Source of the DNA: Paenibacillus sp. G2S3
GTDB lineage: Bacteria; Bacillota; Bacilli; Paenibacillales; Paenibacillaceae
Direction: 5' to 3'
NCBI RefSeq assembly: GCF_030123105.1
Contig: NZ_CP126095.1
Location: 5,828,001-5,892,000, forward strand
Length of the DNA: 64,000 nt
Positions 8,908 through 18,094 of the stretch are shown piece by piece. A program made the position numbers and the translations under genes. Each line of letters starts with the position of its first letter. Position 1 is the stretch's first letter. The notes below the pieces were generated by a model that saw nothing but the letters and a program-made list of their open reading frames with translations, ran no database searches and had not been told where the DNA came from.

Positions 8908-9417
8908 ATGAGTAACGTAGAACATAAAGTAGAGCATGAAGTAGAAAACGGAAGCAACTTTTTTAAAGGCATCTTTATTGGTAGTCTAATCGGTGCAGCA
9001 GCTGCCCTGCTATTTGCGCCAAAGCCTGGTCGTGAAATGCGCAGTGATCTGTCCGACAAACTCACGCTTGCTACTGACAAAACCAAAGAAGTAGCGGGTG
9101 TCGTGACTGACAAAACTAAAGCCATTGCCACAACGGTAGGTGAAAAAGCAACCGATCTTGCCAGTACGGTTTCAGTTAAAGCCTCTGATATCTATACTAC
9201 TGTCAGTGACAGCAAGCAGCAAATTGCCGCTACCCTTCAAGACGCAGGCAGCAAAATTGGTGACACTGTAAGTGAAGCCTCAAATAATGTAGCCTCTGAT
9301 GTTAAAGACGCTTCCAAAGAAGTGGCTGACGAAGCTAAAGCATCCTCTAAAGAAGTCGCCGATAAGGCTAAAGATGCGAAAGAGGATGTAAAGTCCTCCT
9401 ATAAATCAAGTTACTAA
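8908..9417 (+). CDS. YtxH-domain small membrane-anchored protein
   Basis: The protein has 169 residues. An acidic N-terminus leads into the YtxH-type glycine-rich hydrophobic segment FFKGIFIGSLIGAAAALLFAPKPGREMR (about 17-44). The rest is a long low-complexity helix rich in Ala, Lys, Asp, Ser and Thr, with repeated KEVAD and DKAK motifs near the C-terminus, reminiscent of LEA-like or apolipoprotein-like helices. YtxH-family proteins are often stress-related in Bacillus. The ATG at 8908 is used. TTG (8902) and GTG (8905) starts lie closer to the AAGGAG. The nearby SigB locus makes stress control plausible, but no SigB promoter was recognised. Confidence 0.8.
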   Translation: MSNVEHKVEHEVENGSNFFKGIFIGSLIGAAAALLFAPKPGREMRSDLSDKLTLATDKTKEVAGVVTDKTKAIATTVGEKATDLASTVSVKASDIYTTVSDSKQQIAATLQDAGSKIGDTVSEASNNVASDVKDASKEVADEAKASSKEVADKAKDAKEDVKSSYKSSY

Positions 9418-9446
9418 TCTGCGGTATTACACAGCTATGAATTCAT

Positions 9447-9486
9447 CAAACAACAGCCAGCTGTCCGCAGCTGGCTGTTGTTTAGT
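9447..9486 (+). terminator. Terminator after the YtxH gene
   Basis: AAACAACAGCCAGCTG pairs with CAGCTGGCTGTTGTTT around a four-base loop, a perfect 16 bp stem. Confidence 0.85.
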
Positions 9487-9566
9487 TATACCTTTAATAA
9501 CGTTTCAGTGGACTCAACTGATACTTAAAGAATGCCCATTTGGGCTACAGAAAGCAGGGATGTTGC

Positions 9567-9899
9567 ATGGGTGAACCAAACAGCCAAACAAAAGCGTATG
9601 AAATTGATGAACATCCTTTCGAGCTACGACATGAAGTAAAACGCTTAAACAGTCGCCTCGATAAGATTGCTGAATCACTGGAAAAATCAGAATTCAAAGA
9701 CATTCTCGATAACTACTCAGATCCCAAAAAAAGAATTATCACAAACTTAATGGCTGGGATATCCCGCGGTCTTGGACTGTCTCTCGGAACGTTTGTAGTC
9801 CTTGGTATACTAGGCTACATTCTTAGTCTGTTCCTGAATGTTCCGGTTATCGGAGAGTACCTTGGCGAAATCAAAAAATATATCGATGCTAGTAGCTAA
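9567..9899 (+). CDS. Small membrane protein with N-terminal coiled coil (DUF5665-like)
   Basis: This 110-residue protein has a soluble N-terminus with a short coiled-coil stretch (FELRHEVKRLNSRLDKIAESLEKSEF). After that comes a glycine-rich hydrophobic region, LGLSLGTFVVLGILGYILSLFLNVPVIGEYL (about 72-100), probably one or two membrane passes. It resembles the DUF5665 family, whose function is unknown. The ATG at 9567 has AGGGA six bases upstream, while a TTG at 9540 lacks a ribosome site. It follows the YtxH gene in the same direction but behind a terminator. Confidence 0.7.
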   Translation: MGEPNSQTKAYEIDEHPFELRHEVKRLNSRLDKIAESLEKSEFKDILDNYSDPKKRIITNLMAGISRGLGLSLGTFVVLGILGYILSLFLNVPVIGEYLGEIKKYIDASS

Positions 9900-9939
9900 C
9901 AGCTGGACTATCTATCCCCTCATCTATCAACCACTTCCC

Positions 9940-9992
9940 CTTACCCCGCTGGTCCGTCTAATCCTCAAGGTTAGCCGGACCAGCGGGGTAAG
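9940..9992 (+). terminator. Strong hairpin after the DUF5665-like gene
   Basis: CTTACCCCGCTGGTCCG pairs perfectly with CGGACCAGCGGGGTAAG (17 bp, 19-base loop). The downstream T-run is poor (AGCTTTG), so it may act as a terminator or as a 3'-end stabiliser. Confidence 0.6.
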
Positions 9993-10016
9993 AGCTTTGT
10001 AGAAGAACACAAATAA

Positions 10017-10060
10017 AGGACATGCTATTCTCCAGGCACGGAGAGAGGCATGTCCTTATC
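10017..10060 (-). terminator. Terminator of the sigB operon
   Basis: On the minus strand AAGGACATGC pairs with GCATGTCCTT, with an inner CTCC/GGAG pairing, followed by TATTTG. It lies 52 bases after the sigB stop. Confidence 0.75.
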
Positions 10061-10111
10061 GTCGAAAAGTAGAATTTAAATCAAAGTAATGTATATTACA
10101 CATAAAGGAGC

Positions 10112-10882
10112 TCAATAGGAAGAGTTGGCCATAATCTGCTTTAACTTCTCGGTGGCCCGCTTCTGTATCCGTGAAACACTCATCTGTGAAACGCCCAGCT
10201 TCTGAGCGATCGCCCGCTGGGATTGACCATCTTGGAAGGCTAGCAGCAATACTTGCTGCTCCTGCTCCTTTAATTGGCCTAGTGCTTGCTGCAGATCCAT
10301 ACGTTTCTCAACGGTTTCGTAATCGTTCGCTTCAGAGCTGATTAGCTCTCCAAGGGTAGCACCCGTCTCCTCTTGTGAAAGTGGCGAGTCTAGAGATACG
10401 TAATGGTAACATTCTCTCCCAGCCAGTACTTCTACAGTTTCTTCCACAGACAGATCAAGATAATGAGCAATCTCATCAACAGCAGGAGAACGTTCCAGCT
10501 TAACTGTTAGTTCATCAATCGCGTGTTGAACAAGTGCTCCCTTTTCTTTAATCCGTCTAGGAACCTGTATGTACCAAGACTTATCACGCAAATAATTCTT
10601 CATATGTCCAATCATACTTTTCATCGCGTAGGGCTCAAAAGGGATTCCGAGACTGATATCATATTGCTGTAGTAACCGGATAAGCGCCATTTGCCCGACC
10701 TGATATAAATCCTCATACAAGTCGGGACGATTGCGAGAAATTTTTCCAGCAGCCATCTTTACCATAGGCTCATATTTCTGAATCAGCAGAGTGGCGCGGT
10801 CGTTATCCTTGGTCTGCTGATACTCCCAGATTTGGGTGACTGCTTCATTCATGGACTCGGGGGGAGTCACGTTTTCGTTCAT
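10112..10882 (-). CDS. sigB: RNA polymerase sigma factor SigB (SigB/SigF/SigG type)
   Basis: This 256-residue sigma-70 family factor has region 2 (YEDLYQVGQMALIRLLQQYD, about 55-75, and PYAMKSMIGHMKNYLRDK), region 3 (about 108-150) and region 4 with a helix-turn-helix (SQRAIAQKLGVSQMSVSRIQKRA, about 222-245). The order rsbV-rsbW-sigB and the four-base overlap with rsbW identify it as the general-stress sigma factor, not sporulation SigF or SigG. In the unstressed cell RsbW would hold it inactive. It is the last gene of the run. RsbX is absent. Confidence 0.92.
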   Translation of the reverse strand: MNENVTPPESMNEAVTQIWEYQQTKDNDRATLLIQKYEPMVKMAAGKISRNRPDLYEDLYQVGQMALIRLLQQYDISLGIPFEPYAMKSMIGHMKNYLRDKSWYIQVPRRIKEKGALVQHAIDELTVKLERSPAVDEIAHYLDLSVEETVEVLAGRECYHYVSLDSPLSQEETGATLGELISSEANDYETVEKRMDLQQALGQLKEQEQQVLLLAFQDGQSQRAIAQKLGVSQMSVSRIQKRATEKLKQIMANSSY

Positions 10883-11331
10883 ACTTTCTCCTCGCTAAAA
10901 TTAAGGTGCTTCTTCAAAGTTACAACCGTCCCTTTTCCGGCTTCACTTACGACGCTTACGTCATCCATCAACGCTTGCATCAAGTAGAACCCTAACCCGC
11001 CAACCTGAACGTCACTTAATTCCTTATCGTGTAGTGTCATACGCTCACTAGACTGGTCCAAACCGTCAAAGCTCTCCCCCTCGTCTTTGACTGTTATGGA
11101 TAGGGCACTTTCTCCTACCTCAAAAATGACATCTACCAATCCGTTTTTTTGACCGTAAGCATACAATACTGAATTGTTACAGGCTTCTGACACAGCCACT
11201 TTCATGTCTTCGATATCCTCATAGGTGAAACCCATTTTCGAGGCAATGCCGTATAAATTCAACCTAACAATATCCACATACTCTGCGCTAGCAGGCAGCT
11301 GAAGAATTACTTTTTGCACATCATCACTCAT
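10879..11331 (-). CDS. rsbW: Anti-sigma-B factor / serine kinase RsbW
   Basis: This 150-residue protein has a histidine-kinase-like (GHKL) ATPase fold. The N-box is VSEACNNSVLYAYG (about 47-60), the G1 box is VKDEGESFDGLD and the G2 box is GGLGFYLMQALMDDV. RsbW binds and blocks SigB. When RsbV is unphosphorylated RsbW releases SigB, and it phosphorylates RsbV in order to return to SigB. The overlap with sigB (ATGA) suggests coupled translation, as expected for matched stoichiometry. It starts 18 bases after rsbV ends. Confidence 0.93.
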   Translation of the reverse strand: MSDDVQKVILQLPASAEYVDIVRLNLYGIASKMGFTYEDIEDMKVAVSEACNNSVLYAYGQKNGLVDVIFEVGESALSITVKDEGESFDGLDQSSERMTLHDKELSDVQVGGLGFYLMQALMDDVSVVSEAGKGTVVTLKKHLNFSEEKV

Positions 11332-11349
11332 TCTTTGTTCTATCCTTTC

Positions 11350-11688
11350 CTAGTGGGAATTCTCTTGGGAGGCAAAAAACTTGGAAATACCAGTCATGTC
11401 AAACAGCTTTTGAATTTGTGGAGGAACATCCTCAACCATAAACTTAACGTCCATTCCTTGTCTTGACTTCAGAATCGAAAGTAGAATACCAATCCCTGTG
11501 CTATCAATGTATTTTAATTCTTTTAGATTAATAACTAAATCTAGTTTGGTATCTCCAACAAGTGGCTCCATCACTAGGCGGAAATCGGAAGCAACTGATA
11601 AATCAAGTTCACCGCTCAGGAAAACAGTGCATACATTCCCTTTGGTTTCTGTCTTAGCATGGAACTTGTTACTTTTATGCGTATTCAT
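11350..11688 (-). CDS. rsbV: Anti-anti-sigma factor RsbV (STAS domain)
   Basis: This 112-residue single STAS domain protein has the phosphorylation motif KYIDSTGIGIL; Ser63 is the likely target of RsbW. Dephosphorylated RsbV sequesters RsbW and frees SigB. The ATG at 11688 has AGGAGAG eight bases upstream and gives the usual family length, while an extension to 11709 lacks a ribosome site. The nearby REC-PP2C gene (rsbY) is the likely phosphatase for RsbV. Confidence 0.93.
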   Translation of the reverse strand: MNTHKSNKFHAKTETKGNVCTVFLSGELDLSVASDFRLVMEPLVGDTKLDLVINLKELKYIDSTGIGILLSILKSRQGMDVKFMVEDVPPQIQKLFDMTGISKFFASQENSH

Positions 11689-11787
11689 TAGACGATCTCT
11701 CCTGAACAAATATTTTCTATATTAATAACCTTAATAACATACCTTTGAATCAAATAACGTAAAAAAAACTGATTAGTAAATACTGGA

Positions 11788-13458
11788 TTAAGCCTGGAAA
11801 ATAGATATATCAGGTTCAACTATTATATTGTCGTTGCTAGAATACCGAGAAATAATTTGTTTTATACTACTCATCTTCAGCGGTTTGCTGATGTAATCAT
11901 CCATTCCTGAGGCTTTACAGCGATTCTGAATCCCTTCCATGACATTCGCCGTCATTGCAATGATAACGGTCTTCTTAGCAGCTGGACCACCCTCTCGACG
12001 AATTTGAGCAGTCGCCTCCAAGCCATCCATCACTGGCATTTGCAGGTCCATAAAAATAAAATCATAAGGATTGTTAATCGCCATTTGCACAGCCTGTTGA
12101 CCATCTTCAGCCATATCTGCCGCATAGCCCAGCTTATCTAGCATGCTGACCATTAGACGCTGATTAATCGGATGGTCATCTACAACAAGGATTCTATTTC
12201 TCCCCTCTTGATTAGGAACAGGTTGTGTGAATTCCTCTTCTTGATATCCGCCTATCAGGTCTTCTCCTGGCATGGACGCTTGAATCGTAAAGATAAAGGT
12301 GGCTCCTTTTTCCTCCATCGATTCTACCCGAATTTCTCCGCCCATCATTCCGACAAGAGATTTACATATAGCTAGTCCCAGACCTGTTCCCCCATATTTC
12401 CGTGTCATAGAAGAATCAAGCTGCGAGAAGGGCTCAAATAATCGGTCACATTTCTCTGGAGAAATACCAATCCCCGTATCCATAATGGTAAATTCAACTT
12501 CCATCTTATGATCAGCAACGCTCTTAATCGAGGCGACTAAATAAACCCCACCTTGATTTGTGAATTTAACGGCATTAGCGATCAAATTAATTAAAACTTG
12601 GCGTAAACGAGCCATATCCCCATATAAAAGCCGAGGCAATTTCTGATCAATAAAATAAGCGAGCTCCAGGTTCTTCTTTCCTGCTTCTATCGAAAAGAGG
12701 CTGAACACCTCTTGAATACAATTTCGAAGTTCAAATAAGTGCTCTTCGACTTCCATTTTTCCGGATTCCATTTTTGTGAAATCAAGAATGTCGTTAATAA
12801 CCGTAATCAACGTGTCCGCACTTTTCCGAATGATCTCCGAATATTCCTTTTGCTCTGAAGTAAGATCCGTCTCCATTAATAGATCAATCATGCCAACTAC
12901 GCCGTTCATAGGTGTACGAATCTCATGACTCATCATAGCTAGAAATTCCGACTTTGCTTTTGAGGCAATCTCAGCCTCTTCTTTTGCCTTGATCAGCTCG
13001 CTATTAATGATTTCCAGTTCTTTCGTCTTTTGCTGCAGCAGCATGGTTTGAGTCTGATGCTTCTTACTCGTGATGTACATTTCGACAAAGCCTTGTATCT
13101 TAGAGTTCAATATTTGTGGAATGAAAGGCTTGACCATATAATCAATAGCCCCTGCCGAATAACCCGCGAATAAATGCTCCGCTTCCTTGCTGTTCGCAGA
13201 GATAAAAATGATGGGGATATCCTTTGTTTTTTCTCTGGCTTTGATCAATTTTGCGGTTTCGATCCCATCCATACCTGGCATCTGTACGTCCAGTACGATG
13301 ACAGCAAAATCATACCTTAACAAACACCGCAGTGCCTCTTCACCGGAGGTGGCTTTGACTAGCTCGTAATGCTGGCTCTCAAGTACCGCCTCCAGCGCCA
13401 GCAGGTTTTCAGGACGGTCGTCGACTAGTAGTATATGAATTGGTTCTTGAAACCCCAT
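11788..13458 (-). CDS. Hybrid kinase: REC - HisKA - HATPase - REC
   Basis: This 556-residue soluble hybrid kinase has four parts. An N-terminal receiver (about 3-122) has LLVDD, phospho-acceptor [10 protein letters not shown] and the VKP lysine. A coiled linker (about 130-165) follows, then HisKA with [12 protein letters not shown] and an HATPase domain with MDTGIGIS and [14 protein letters not shown]. The C-terminal receiver (about 430-545) has [23 protein letters not shown] and SKP. There is no membrane segment. It lies between the CheR/RsbM gene and rsbV, a position without a counterpart in the B. cereus SigB cluster, so it may be a second input. GGAGGG stands before the ATG at 13458. Confidence 0.88.
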   Translation of the reverse strand: MGFQEPIHILLVDDRPENLLALEAVLESQHYELVKATSGEEALRCLLRYDFAVIVLDVQMPGMDGIETAKLIKAREKTKDIPIIFISANSKEAEHLFAGYSAGAIDYMVKPFIPQILNSKIQGFVEMYITSKKHQTQTMLLQQKTKELEIINSELIKAKEEAEIASKAKSEFLAMMSHEIRTPMNGVVGMIDLLMETDLTSEQKEYSEIIRKSADTLITVINDILDFTKMESGKMEVEEHLFELRNCIQEVFSLFSIEAGKKNLELAYFIDQKLPRLLYGDMARLRQVLINLIANAVKFTNQGGVYLVASIKSVADHKMEVEFTIMDTGIGISPEKCDRLFEPFSQLDSSMTRKYGGTGLGLAICKSLVGMMGGEIRVESMEEKGATFIFTIQASMPGEDLIGGYQEEEFTQPVPNQEGRNRILVVDDHPINQRLMVSMLDKLGYAADMAEDGQQAVQMAINNPYDFIFMDLQMPVMDGLEATAQIRREGGPAAKKTVIIAMTANVMEGIQNRCKASGMDDYISKPLKMSSIKQIISRYSSNDNIIVEPDISIFQA

Positions 13459-13479
13459 AGGACCACCCTCCTTCATGCG

Positions 13480-14346
13480 TTATTTTATGTTACGGTATAT
13501 TTTTTCTACTCTATCTAAAGATTCATAACAATCACTGTACTTCGTAAAGTGTATGGATTCTTTAGAACCGAGAACAAGTATCCCAAAACGACTTAAACTT
13601 TCATGAAACAAGCCGTGAACATGATCACGAAGCTCATCATTGAAATAGATCATTACATTTCGGCAGAAAATCACATTAAATTCATTAAAAGAAGTATCAG
13701 TAGCTAAGTTATGCTCAGCAAAAATGATATTTTTGCGTAAATAAGGCTGCAGAATAACCGAGTTATACTTCGCAGTATAGTATTCGGAGAATGCCCGAGT
13801 ACCTCCTGCCTCCAAATAATTCTTAGTATACTGCTTCATTCTGCTAATATCATAAACGCCTTCCTTAGCCTGTTGTAAAGAACGCTCATTCATATCTGTG
13901 GCGTAAATTCGAGCCTTATCATAAAGCCCTTCTTCGTGTAGCAGGATGGCCATAGAATATACTTCTTCCCCAGTGGAGCATCCGGCATGCCAGATACGAA
14001 TATAGGGATAAGTTCTTAACAAAGGAACTACCTTCTGGCGAAAAGTTAGAAATAATCCTGGATCCCTGAACATTTCAGTAACAGGAATAGAGAGACTGTA
14101 GACAAACCGTTCAAAACAGGCGCGATCATGCAGCACCTTTTCTTGCAGCGCGGATATGCTGTGTACATTCTCCGCATGCACATGATGCCAGATGCGTCGT
14201 TTCAAAGAAGGCAACGCGTAATTCCGGAAATCATAGCCATATAAACGGTGTACTCCATCAAGGAGCAGCTCAATCTCAATTTGCTCCAACTCGTCACTTC
14301 CTACCATAACGGGCTGCTCCTCGTATCCGTGTTCTATTGCTTTCAT
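13480..14346 (-). CDS. rsbM: CheR-type methyltransferase (RsbM-like)
   Basis: This 288-residue CheR-family protein has an N-terminal helical CheR domain (about 20-75) and an S-adenosylmethionine-binding domain with IRIWHAGCSTGEEVYSMAI (motif I), ATDMNERSLQQAKEGVY (motif II) and NVIFCRNVMIYFN. No chemotaxis receptor gene is nearby. It sits directly after a large hybrid kinase in a sigB operon. In B. cereus, RsbM methylates RsbK and tunes SigB activity, so I assign that role by context. The symbol rests on synteny, not on a test of the enzyme. Confidence 0.82.
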   Translation of the reverse strand: MKAIEHGYEEQPVMVGSDELEQIEIELLLDGVHRLYGYDFRNYALPSLKRRIWHHVHAENVHSISALQEKVLHDRACFERFVYSLSIPVTEMFRDPGLFLTFRQKVVPLLRTYPYIRIWHAGCSTGEEVYSMAILLHEEGLYDKARIYATDMNERSLQQAKEGVYDISRMKQYTKNYLEAGGTRAFSEYYTAKYNSVILQPYLRKNIIFAEHNLATDTSFNEFNVIFCRNVMIYFNDELRDHVHGLFHESLSRFGILVLGSKESIHFTKYSDCYESLDRVEKIYRNIK

Positions 14347-14425
14347 TGTTATCCCGACTCCCTTATCAACACACCCTAATTCTAGTCATGTTAGTTCTTA
14401 AAAAAGTATTACCCCAAATTTGAGT

Positions 14426-17400
14426 TTACGAATACAACCAGACACGCATTAAAGAAAGAAGTTGACCTGTTGCGATCGGTTTCTTCATATAATCAGAAGC
14501 TCCCGCTTCAATACATTTGGCACGGTCCTCTTTCATTGCCTTGGCGGTAAGCGCAATAATAGGCAGTTTCTGATATTGCGGCATTTCACGGATTCGACGC
14601 ATAGCCTCATATCCGTCCATCTCCGGCATCATCATATCCATAAGCACAAGATCAAAATCCTCTTGCTCTACCAGCATTTCCAGCGCTTCACGTCCATTCT
14701 CCGCAAACTTCACTTCCATGTGGTATTCTTCCAGTACACTGGAGAGTGCAAAAACATTGCGAATATCATCATCGACAAGCAATATCTTCTTTCCTTCAAA
14801 TAATTCTTCTTTATTATGCAGCTTCTGCAATATTTTACGTTTATCTTCCGGAAGGTTGGCTTCTACCCGGTGCAAGAATAACGTAGTCTCATCCAATAAT
14901 CGTTCCGGAGAACGAACATCCTTAATGATGATGGATTCAGCATATTTGCGGAGCTGTGTCTCTTCTTTGCTATCTAAATCCTTGCCTGTATAAATAATAA
15001 TAGGAAGATCATTTAGTTCTTCATCATCGCGAATCTGATCCAGTAGTTCAAAGCCGTTCATATCCTCAAGCATAAGGTCCAGAACCATACAATCATATCT
15101 TTGCTTTCTCAGCTCCATTAGGGCCTCGCTACCCGTTGAAACTGCGGTGATAGCAACATCATCGTGACCGATCAATTCCATGATGGAACGACGCTGGATC
15201 TCATCATCTTCTACAATCAGAAGGTACTTCACTGTGCTGGACGTATAATTCTCAATTTGTGAGAAAGCACGTTCGAGCGCTTCTCTTGAGGATGGTTTTC
15301 TTAGATAAGCCATAGCTCCCATCATCAGTCCCTGCTTCACCTCATCGTTCACAGAGATCACATGAACAGGAATATGACGGGTCTGAGAGGCGCTTTTCAG
15401 CTCACGAAGAATGGTCCAGCCATCCATTACAGGCAGTTGAATATCAAGAATGATCGCATCTGGCAAATAAGTCTTCGCCATCTGTAAACCAATATCACCT
15501 TGGAGCGCTACTAGACCTTTAAATCTGCGGCCACGAGCCATATCTAGCAATATTTTCGCGAAGCTCTCATCATCTTCAATAATAAGCAAGACTTTGTCAT
15601 TAGCCGTCAGATTGTCACGGTCGTCCTCTACTGTCAGTTGTGGAAGAGGTGCATTAACCGCAGCTGGCACTAAGGTTGGAAGCATATCTCCAATATATTC
15701 ATTAAACGTTGATTCTTCTTTGGTTACAGCAGCTTCTATTGCTGCAGGCTGTTTAATGTAATTCGCCTTCACCGGCAAATACAAAGTAAAGGTGCTGCCT
15801 TGTCCCTCACGGGATTCTAGTACAATAGCTCCACCCATTATACGAACCAATTCACGGCTGATCGACAATCCCAGACCTGTGCCCCCATATTTACGACTGG
15901 TTGTCCCGTCCACTTGTTGGAAGGCTTCAAATACAATATCTGTTTTGTCAGCCGGGATACCAATTCCACTGTCCTTCACAGCGATAGCAATATACTCTTT
16001 ATCACTTGGCAAGTTTAGTGGCAATAGATTGTTGTCTGCTGGGCTAACTGAAAATTCAATAAAACCTTCGGTTGTAAACTTAAAGGCATTCGAGAGCAGA
16101 TTTCTTAAGACCTGCTTCAAGCGATGACCATCGGCAATTAAGCTATCGGGCAACGGCTCGTTAAAGGTAATCCGTAAGGAGAGTCCTTTTTTGAGCGCCT
16201 GCGGAGCAAAGTTCTGCTTCACAAAGCTCTTCAGCTCAGTCAGTTTAATTTCTTCATGATTCAGCTCCATTTTTCCTGCATCAACCTTGGAAAGATCAAG
16301 AATTTCATCAATCATCTTAAGCAGGTCTGCCCCTGACATGTAAATCGTATGTGCAAATTCAACCTGCTTCTCTGTTAAATTACCATCCTTATTCTCTGTA
16401 AGCAGTTGAGACAAGATCAAAAGACTGTTGAGCGGAGTCCGTAATTCATGGGACATGTTCGCCATAAATTCGGATTTATATTTACTAGTCACAGATAATT
16501 GCATCGCTTGTTTCTCTAACCGAACCTTGGCATGCTCGATCTCATCCTTCTTCTCCTCGACCTCCTGCACTTGTTCCTCTAAAGCACGAGTCTTAGCAAT
16601 AAGTTCCGTATTATAATGCTCCAGCTCTTCCTGCTGACGCTGAAGCAGTTCTTCCGACCGTTTAAGCGCATCCGTCTGCTCCTCCAAATTCTCATTGGAA
16701 CGACGTAATTCCTCTTGCTGAGTCTGTAATTCCTCTGACTGACACTGTAATTCTTCCGTAAGAGCTTGTGAATCACGCAACAATTTCTCCACGATCATAC
16801 GACGGCTAATATTATTGAAAATAATGCTTAAATTATTAGCGAGTTGTTGCAGCAAATCATTTTTCAAACTGCTAAATGGTTGGAAAGAAGCGAATTCTAC
16901 CACGCCGAGCAGTTCATCTTCAAAAATGAGCGGATGAATAGAAATATATCCAGGTTGTGCATCCACGAATCCGGACTTAACGGATAAATAGTCTTCAGGA
17001 GCCTGCTCCAGTCGGATCGGGTGCATATCGAGCGCACTTTGTCCTACGAGTCCTTCTCCAATCACAAACCCATCCTTAGGTTTCTTATCATTATCTACTG
17101 CATAATAACCGCTACTTCGTAAAAAATCGGGACGATCAGCATCTTTTAAATATACAGCACCGAACTGGGCTCCCAGCACAGGGGTAAACTCGTTGATAAA
17201 GGTCTGTGAGACCTGATCCAAGGAGCTAACACCTCGCAATAGTTCCGTCACCCGGGCAATATTTGCATTCAACCAAGATTGGTCATTCTGCGCTTGCGCA
17301 TAGGCCTGTTCCATCTGCTGTTTCTGTTCAAGATCTAAAGCCATTTTCTTAAAGACGAGGGCAACCTCACCAATTTCATCTTTAGTAGTAACCTTTATAC

Positions 17401-18094
17401 GCCTTATGGCTCGCACTTTACCGTTGCCAAAGCTGCTAATCATCATCGAAACGACATTAAGCCCACGTGTGATGCTCGGGATGATCCATAGAACAACGCC
17501 AAGTCCAAGAAGCAGGCCTATAATCATCATTAGGACTACCATCTGAGTCGAACTCTTATAAGCTTCGTTGGCCTTCGTACTTTCTTCGTTCATAATAAAA
17601 GCATTATAATCAGAGAGATTGTTCAGAGCGGTTAACACGGCATTCTGAATCTCTTGTCCCTCAGTGTTGGAATATGTGCTAGCATTCTGAAAATAACCAG
17701 CCGATAGCAGCTTCAATACCTTTTCCTGATAATTCAAATAGGTCGTATACGCCTCATCTATTTGACCAACCATTTGCATTTCTTCAGCGCTGGTCATCGA
17801 TGCTTTTATCTTCTCATAATGCTCATTTGCTTTAGCAATCTTTTTATCAATCTCATTCTTTTGAGATTCTACCGATGATGCATCTGCACTTAACATGGTA
17901 GTGGTTAATATTCGCGCCATGTCATTAACTTCTCCACGCATCCCCGAAGAAGAACGCCCCTTCATATATCTATCCTGATACCCCTCCAGTTGGTTATTCA
18001 TATAATTTAAGCGGTCGTATCCTATCATCGTAAGTGCAAGCATAATCGCTAACAAAGCACTGAAGCCAATTAAGAGTTTAGCCTTTATCTTCAT
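14426..18094 (-). CDS. rsbK: Large membrane hybrid kinase with three receivers (RsbK-like)
   Basis: The protein has 1222 residues. The first membrane helix (about 7-24) is followed by a CHASE3-like helical sensor of about 160 residues, a second helix (about 186-207), HAMP (about 210-262) and GAF (about 285-430). A long coiled coil (about 440-530) follows, then HisKA (NMSHELRTPLNS) and HATPase ([22 protein letters not shown]). Three receivers close it (about 833-945, 953-1070, 1097-1215); all keep the acidic pocket and phospho-aspartate (LDIQLPVMDG, LDLMLEDMNG, MDMMMPEMDG). The second receiver lacks the usual KP. It overlaps rsbY by four bases. Domain order matches B. cereus RsbK but with more receivers. 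Confidence 0.88.
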   Translation of the reverse strand: MKIKAKLLIGFSALLAIMLALTMIGYDRLNYMNNQLEGYQDRYMKGRSSSGMRGEVNDMARILTTTMLSADASSVESQKNEIDKKIAKANEHYEKIKASMTSAEEMQMVGQIDEAYTTYLNYQEKVLKLLSAGYFQNASTYSNTEGQEIQNAVLTALNNLSDYNAFIMNEESTKANEAYKSSTQMVVLMMIIGLLLGLGVVLWIIPSITRGLNVVSMMISSFGNGKVRAIRRIKVTTKDEIGEVALVFKKMALDLEQKQQMEQAYAQAQNDQSWLNANIARVTELLRGVSSLDQVSQTFINEFTPVLGAQFGAVYLKDADRPDFLRSSGYYAVDNDKKPKDGFVIGEGLVGQSALDMHPIRLEQAPEDYLSVKSGFVDAQPGYISIHPLIFEDELLGVVEFASFQPFSSLKNDLLQQLANNLSIIFNNISRRMIVEKLLRDSQALTEELQCQSEELQTQQEELRRSNENLEEQTDALKRSEELLQRQQEELEHYNTELIAKTRALEEQVQEVEEKKDEIEHAKVRLEKQAMQLSVTSKYKSEFMANMSHELRTPLNSLLILSQLLTENKDGNLTEKQVEFAHTIYMSGADLLKMIDEILDLSKVDAGKMELNHEEIKLTELKSFVKQNFAPQALKKGLSLRITFNEPLPDSLIADGHRLKQVLRNLLSNAFKFTTEGFIEFSVSPADNNLLPLNLPSDKEYIAIAVKDSGIGIPADKTDIVFEAFQQVDGTTSRKYGGTGLGLSISRELVRIMGGAIVLESREGQGSTFTLYLPVKANYIKQPAAIEAAVTKEESTFNEYIGDMLPTLVPAAVNAPLPQLTVEDDRDNLTANDKVLLIIEDDESFAKILLDMARGRRFKGLVALQGDIGLQMAKTYLPDAIILDIQLPVMDGWTILRELKSASQTRHIPVHVISVNDEVKQGLMMGAMAYLRKPSSREALERAFSQIENYTSSTVKYLLIVEDDEIQRRSIMELIGHDDVAITAVSTGSEALMELRKQRYDCMVLDLMLEDMNGFELLDQIRDDEELNDLPIIIYTGKDLDSKEETQLRKYAESIIIKDVRSPERLLDETTLFLHRVEANLPEDKRKILQKLHNKEELFEGKKILLVDDDIRNVFALSSVLEEYHMEVKFAENGREALEMLVEQEDFDLVLMDMMMPEMDGYEAMRRIREMPQYQKLPIIALTAKAMKEDRAKCIEAGASDYMKKPIATGQLLSLMRVWLYS

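Noticed and set aside
15792-16127. 111-residue open frame on the plus strand
   Set aside because: Antisense to the rsbK-like kinase domain, with no independent coding signs.
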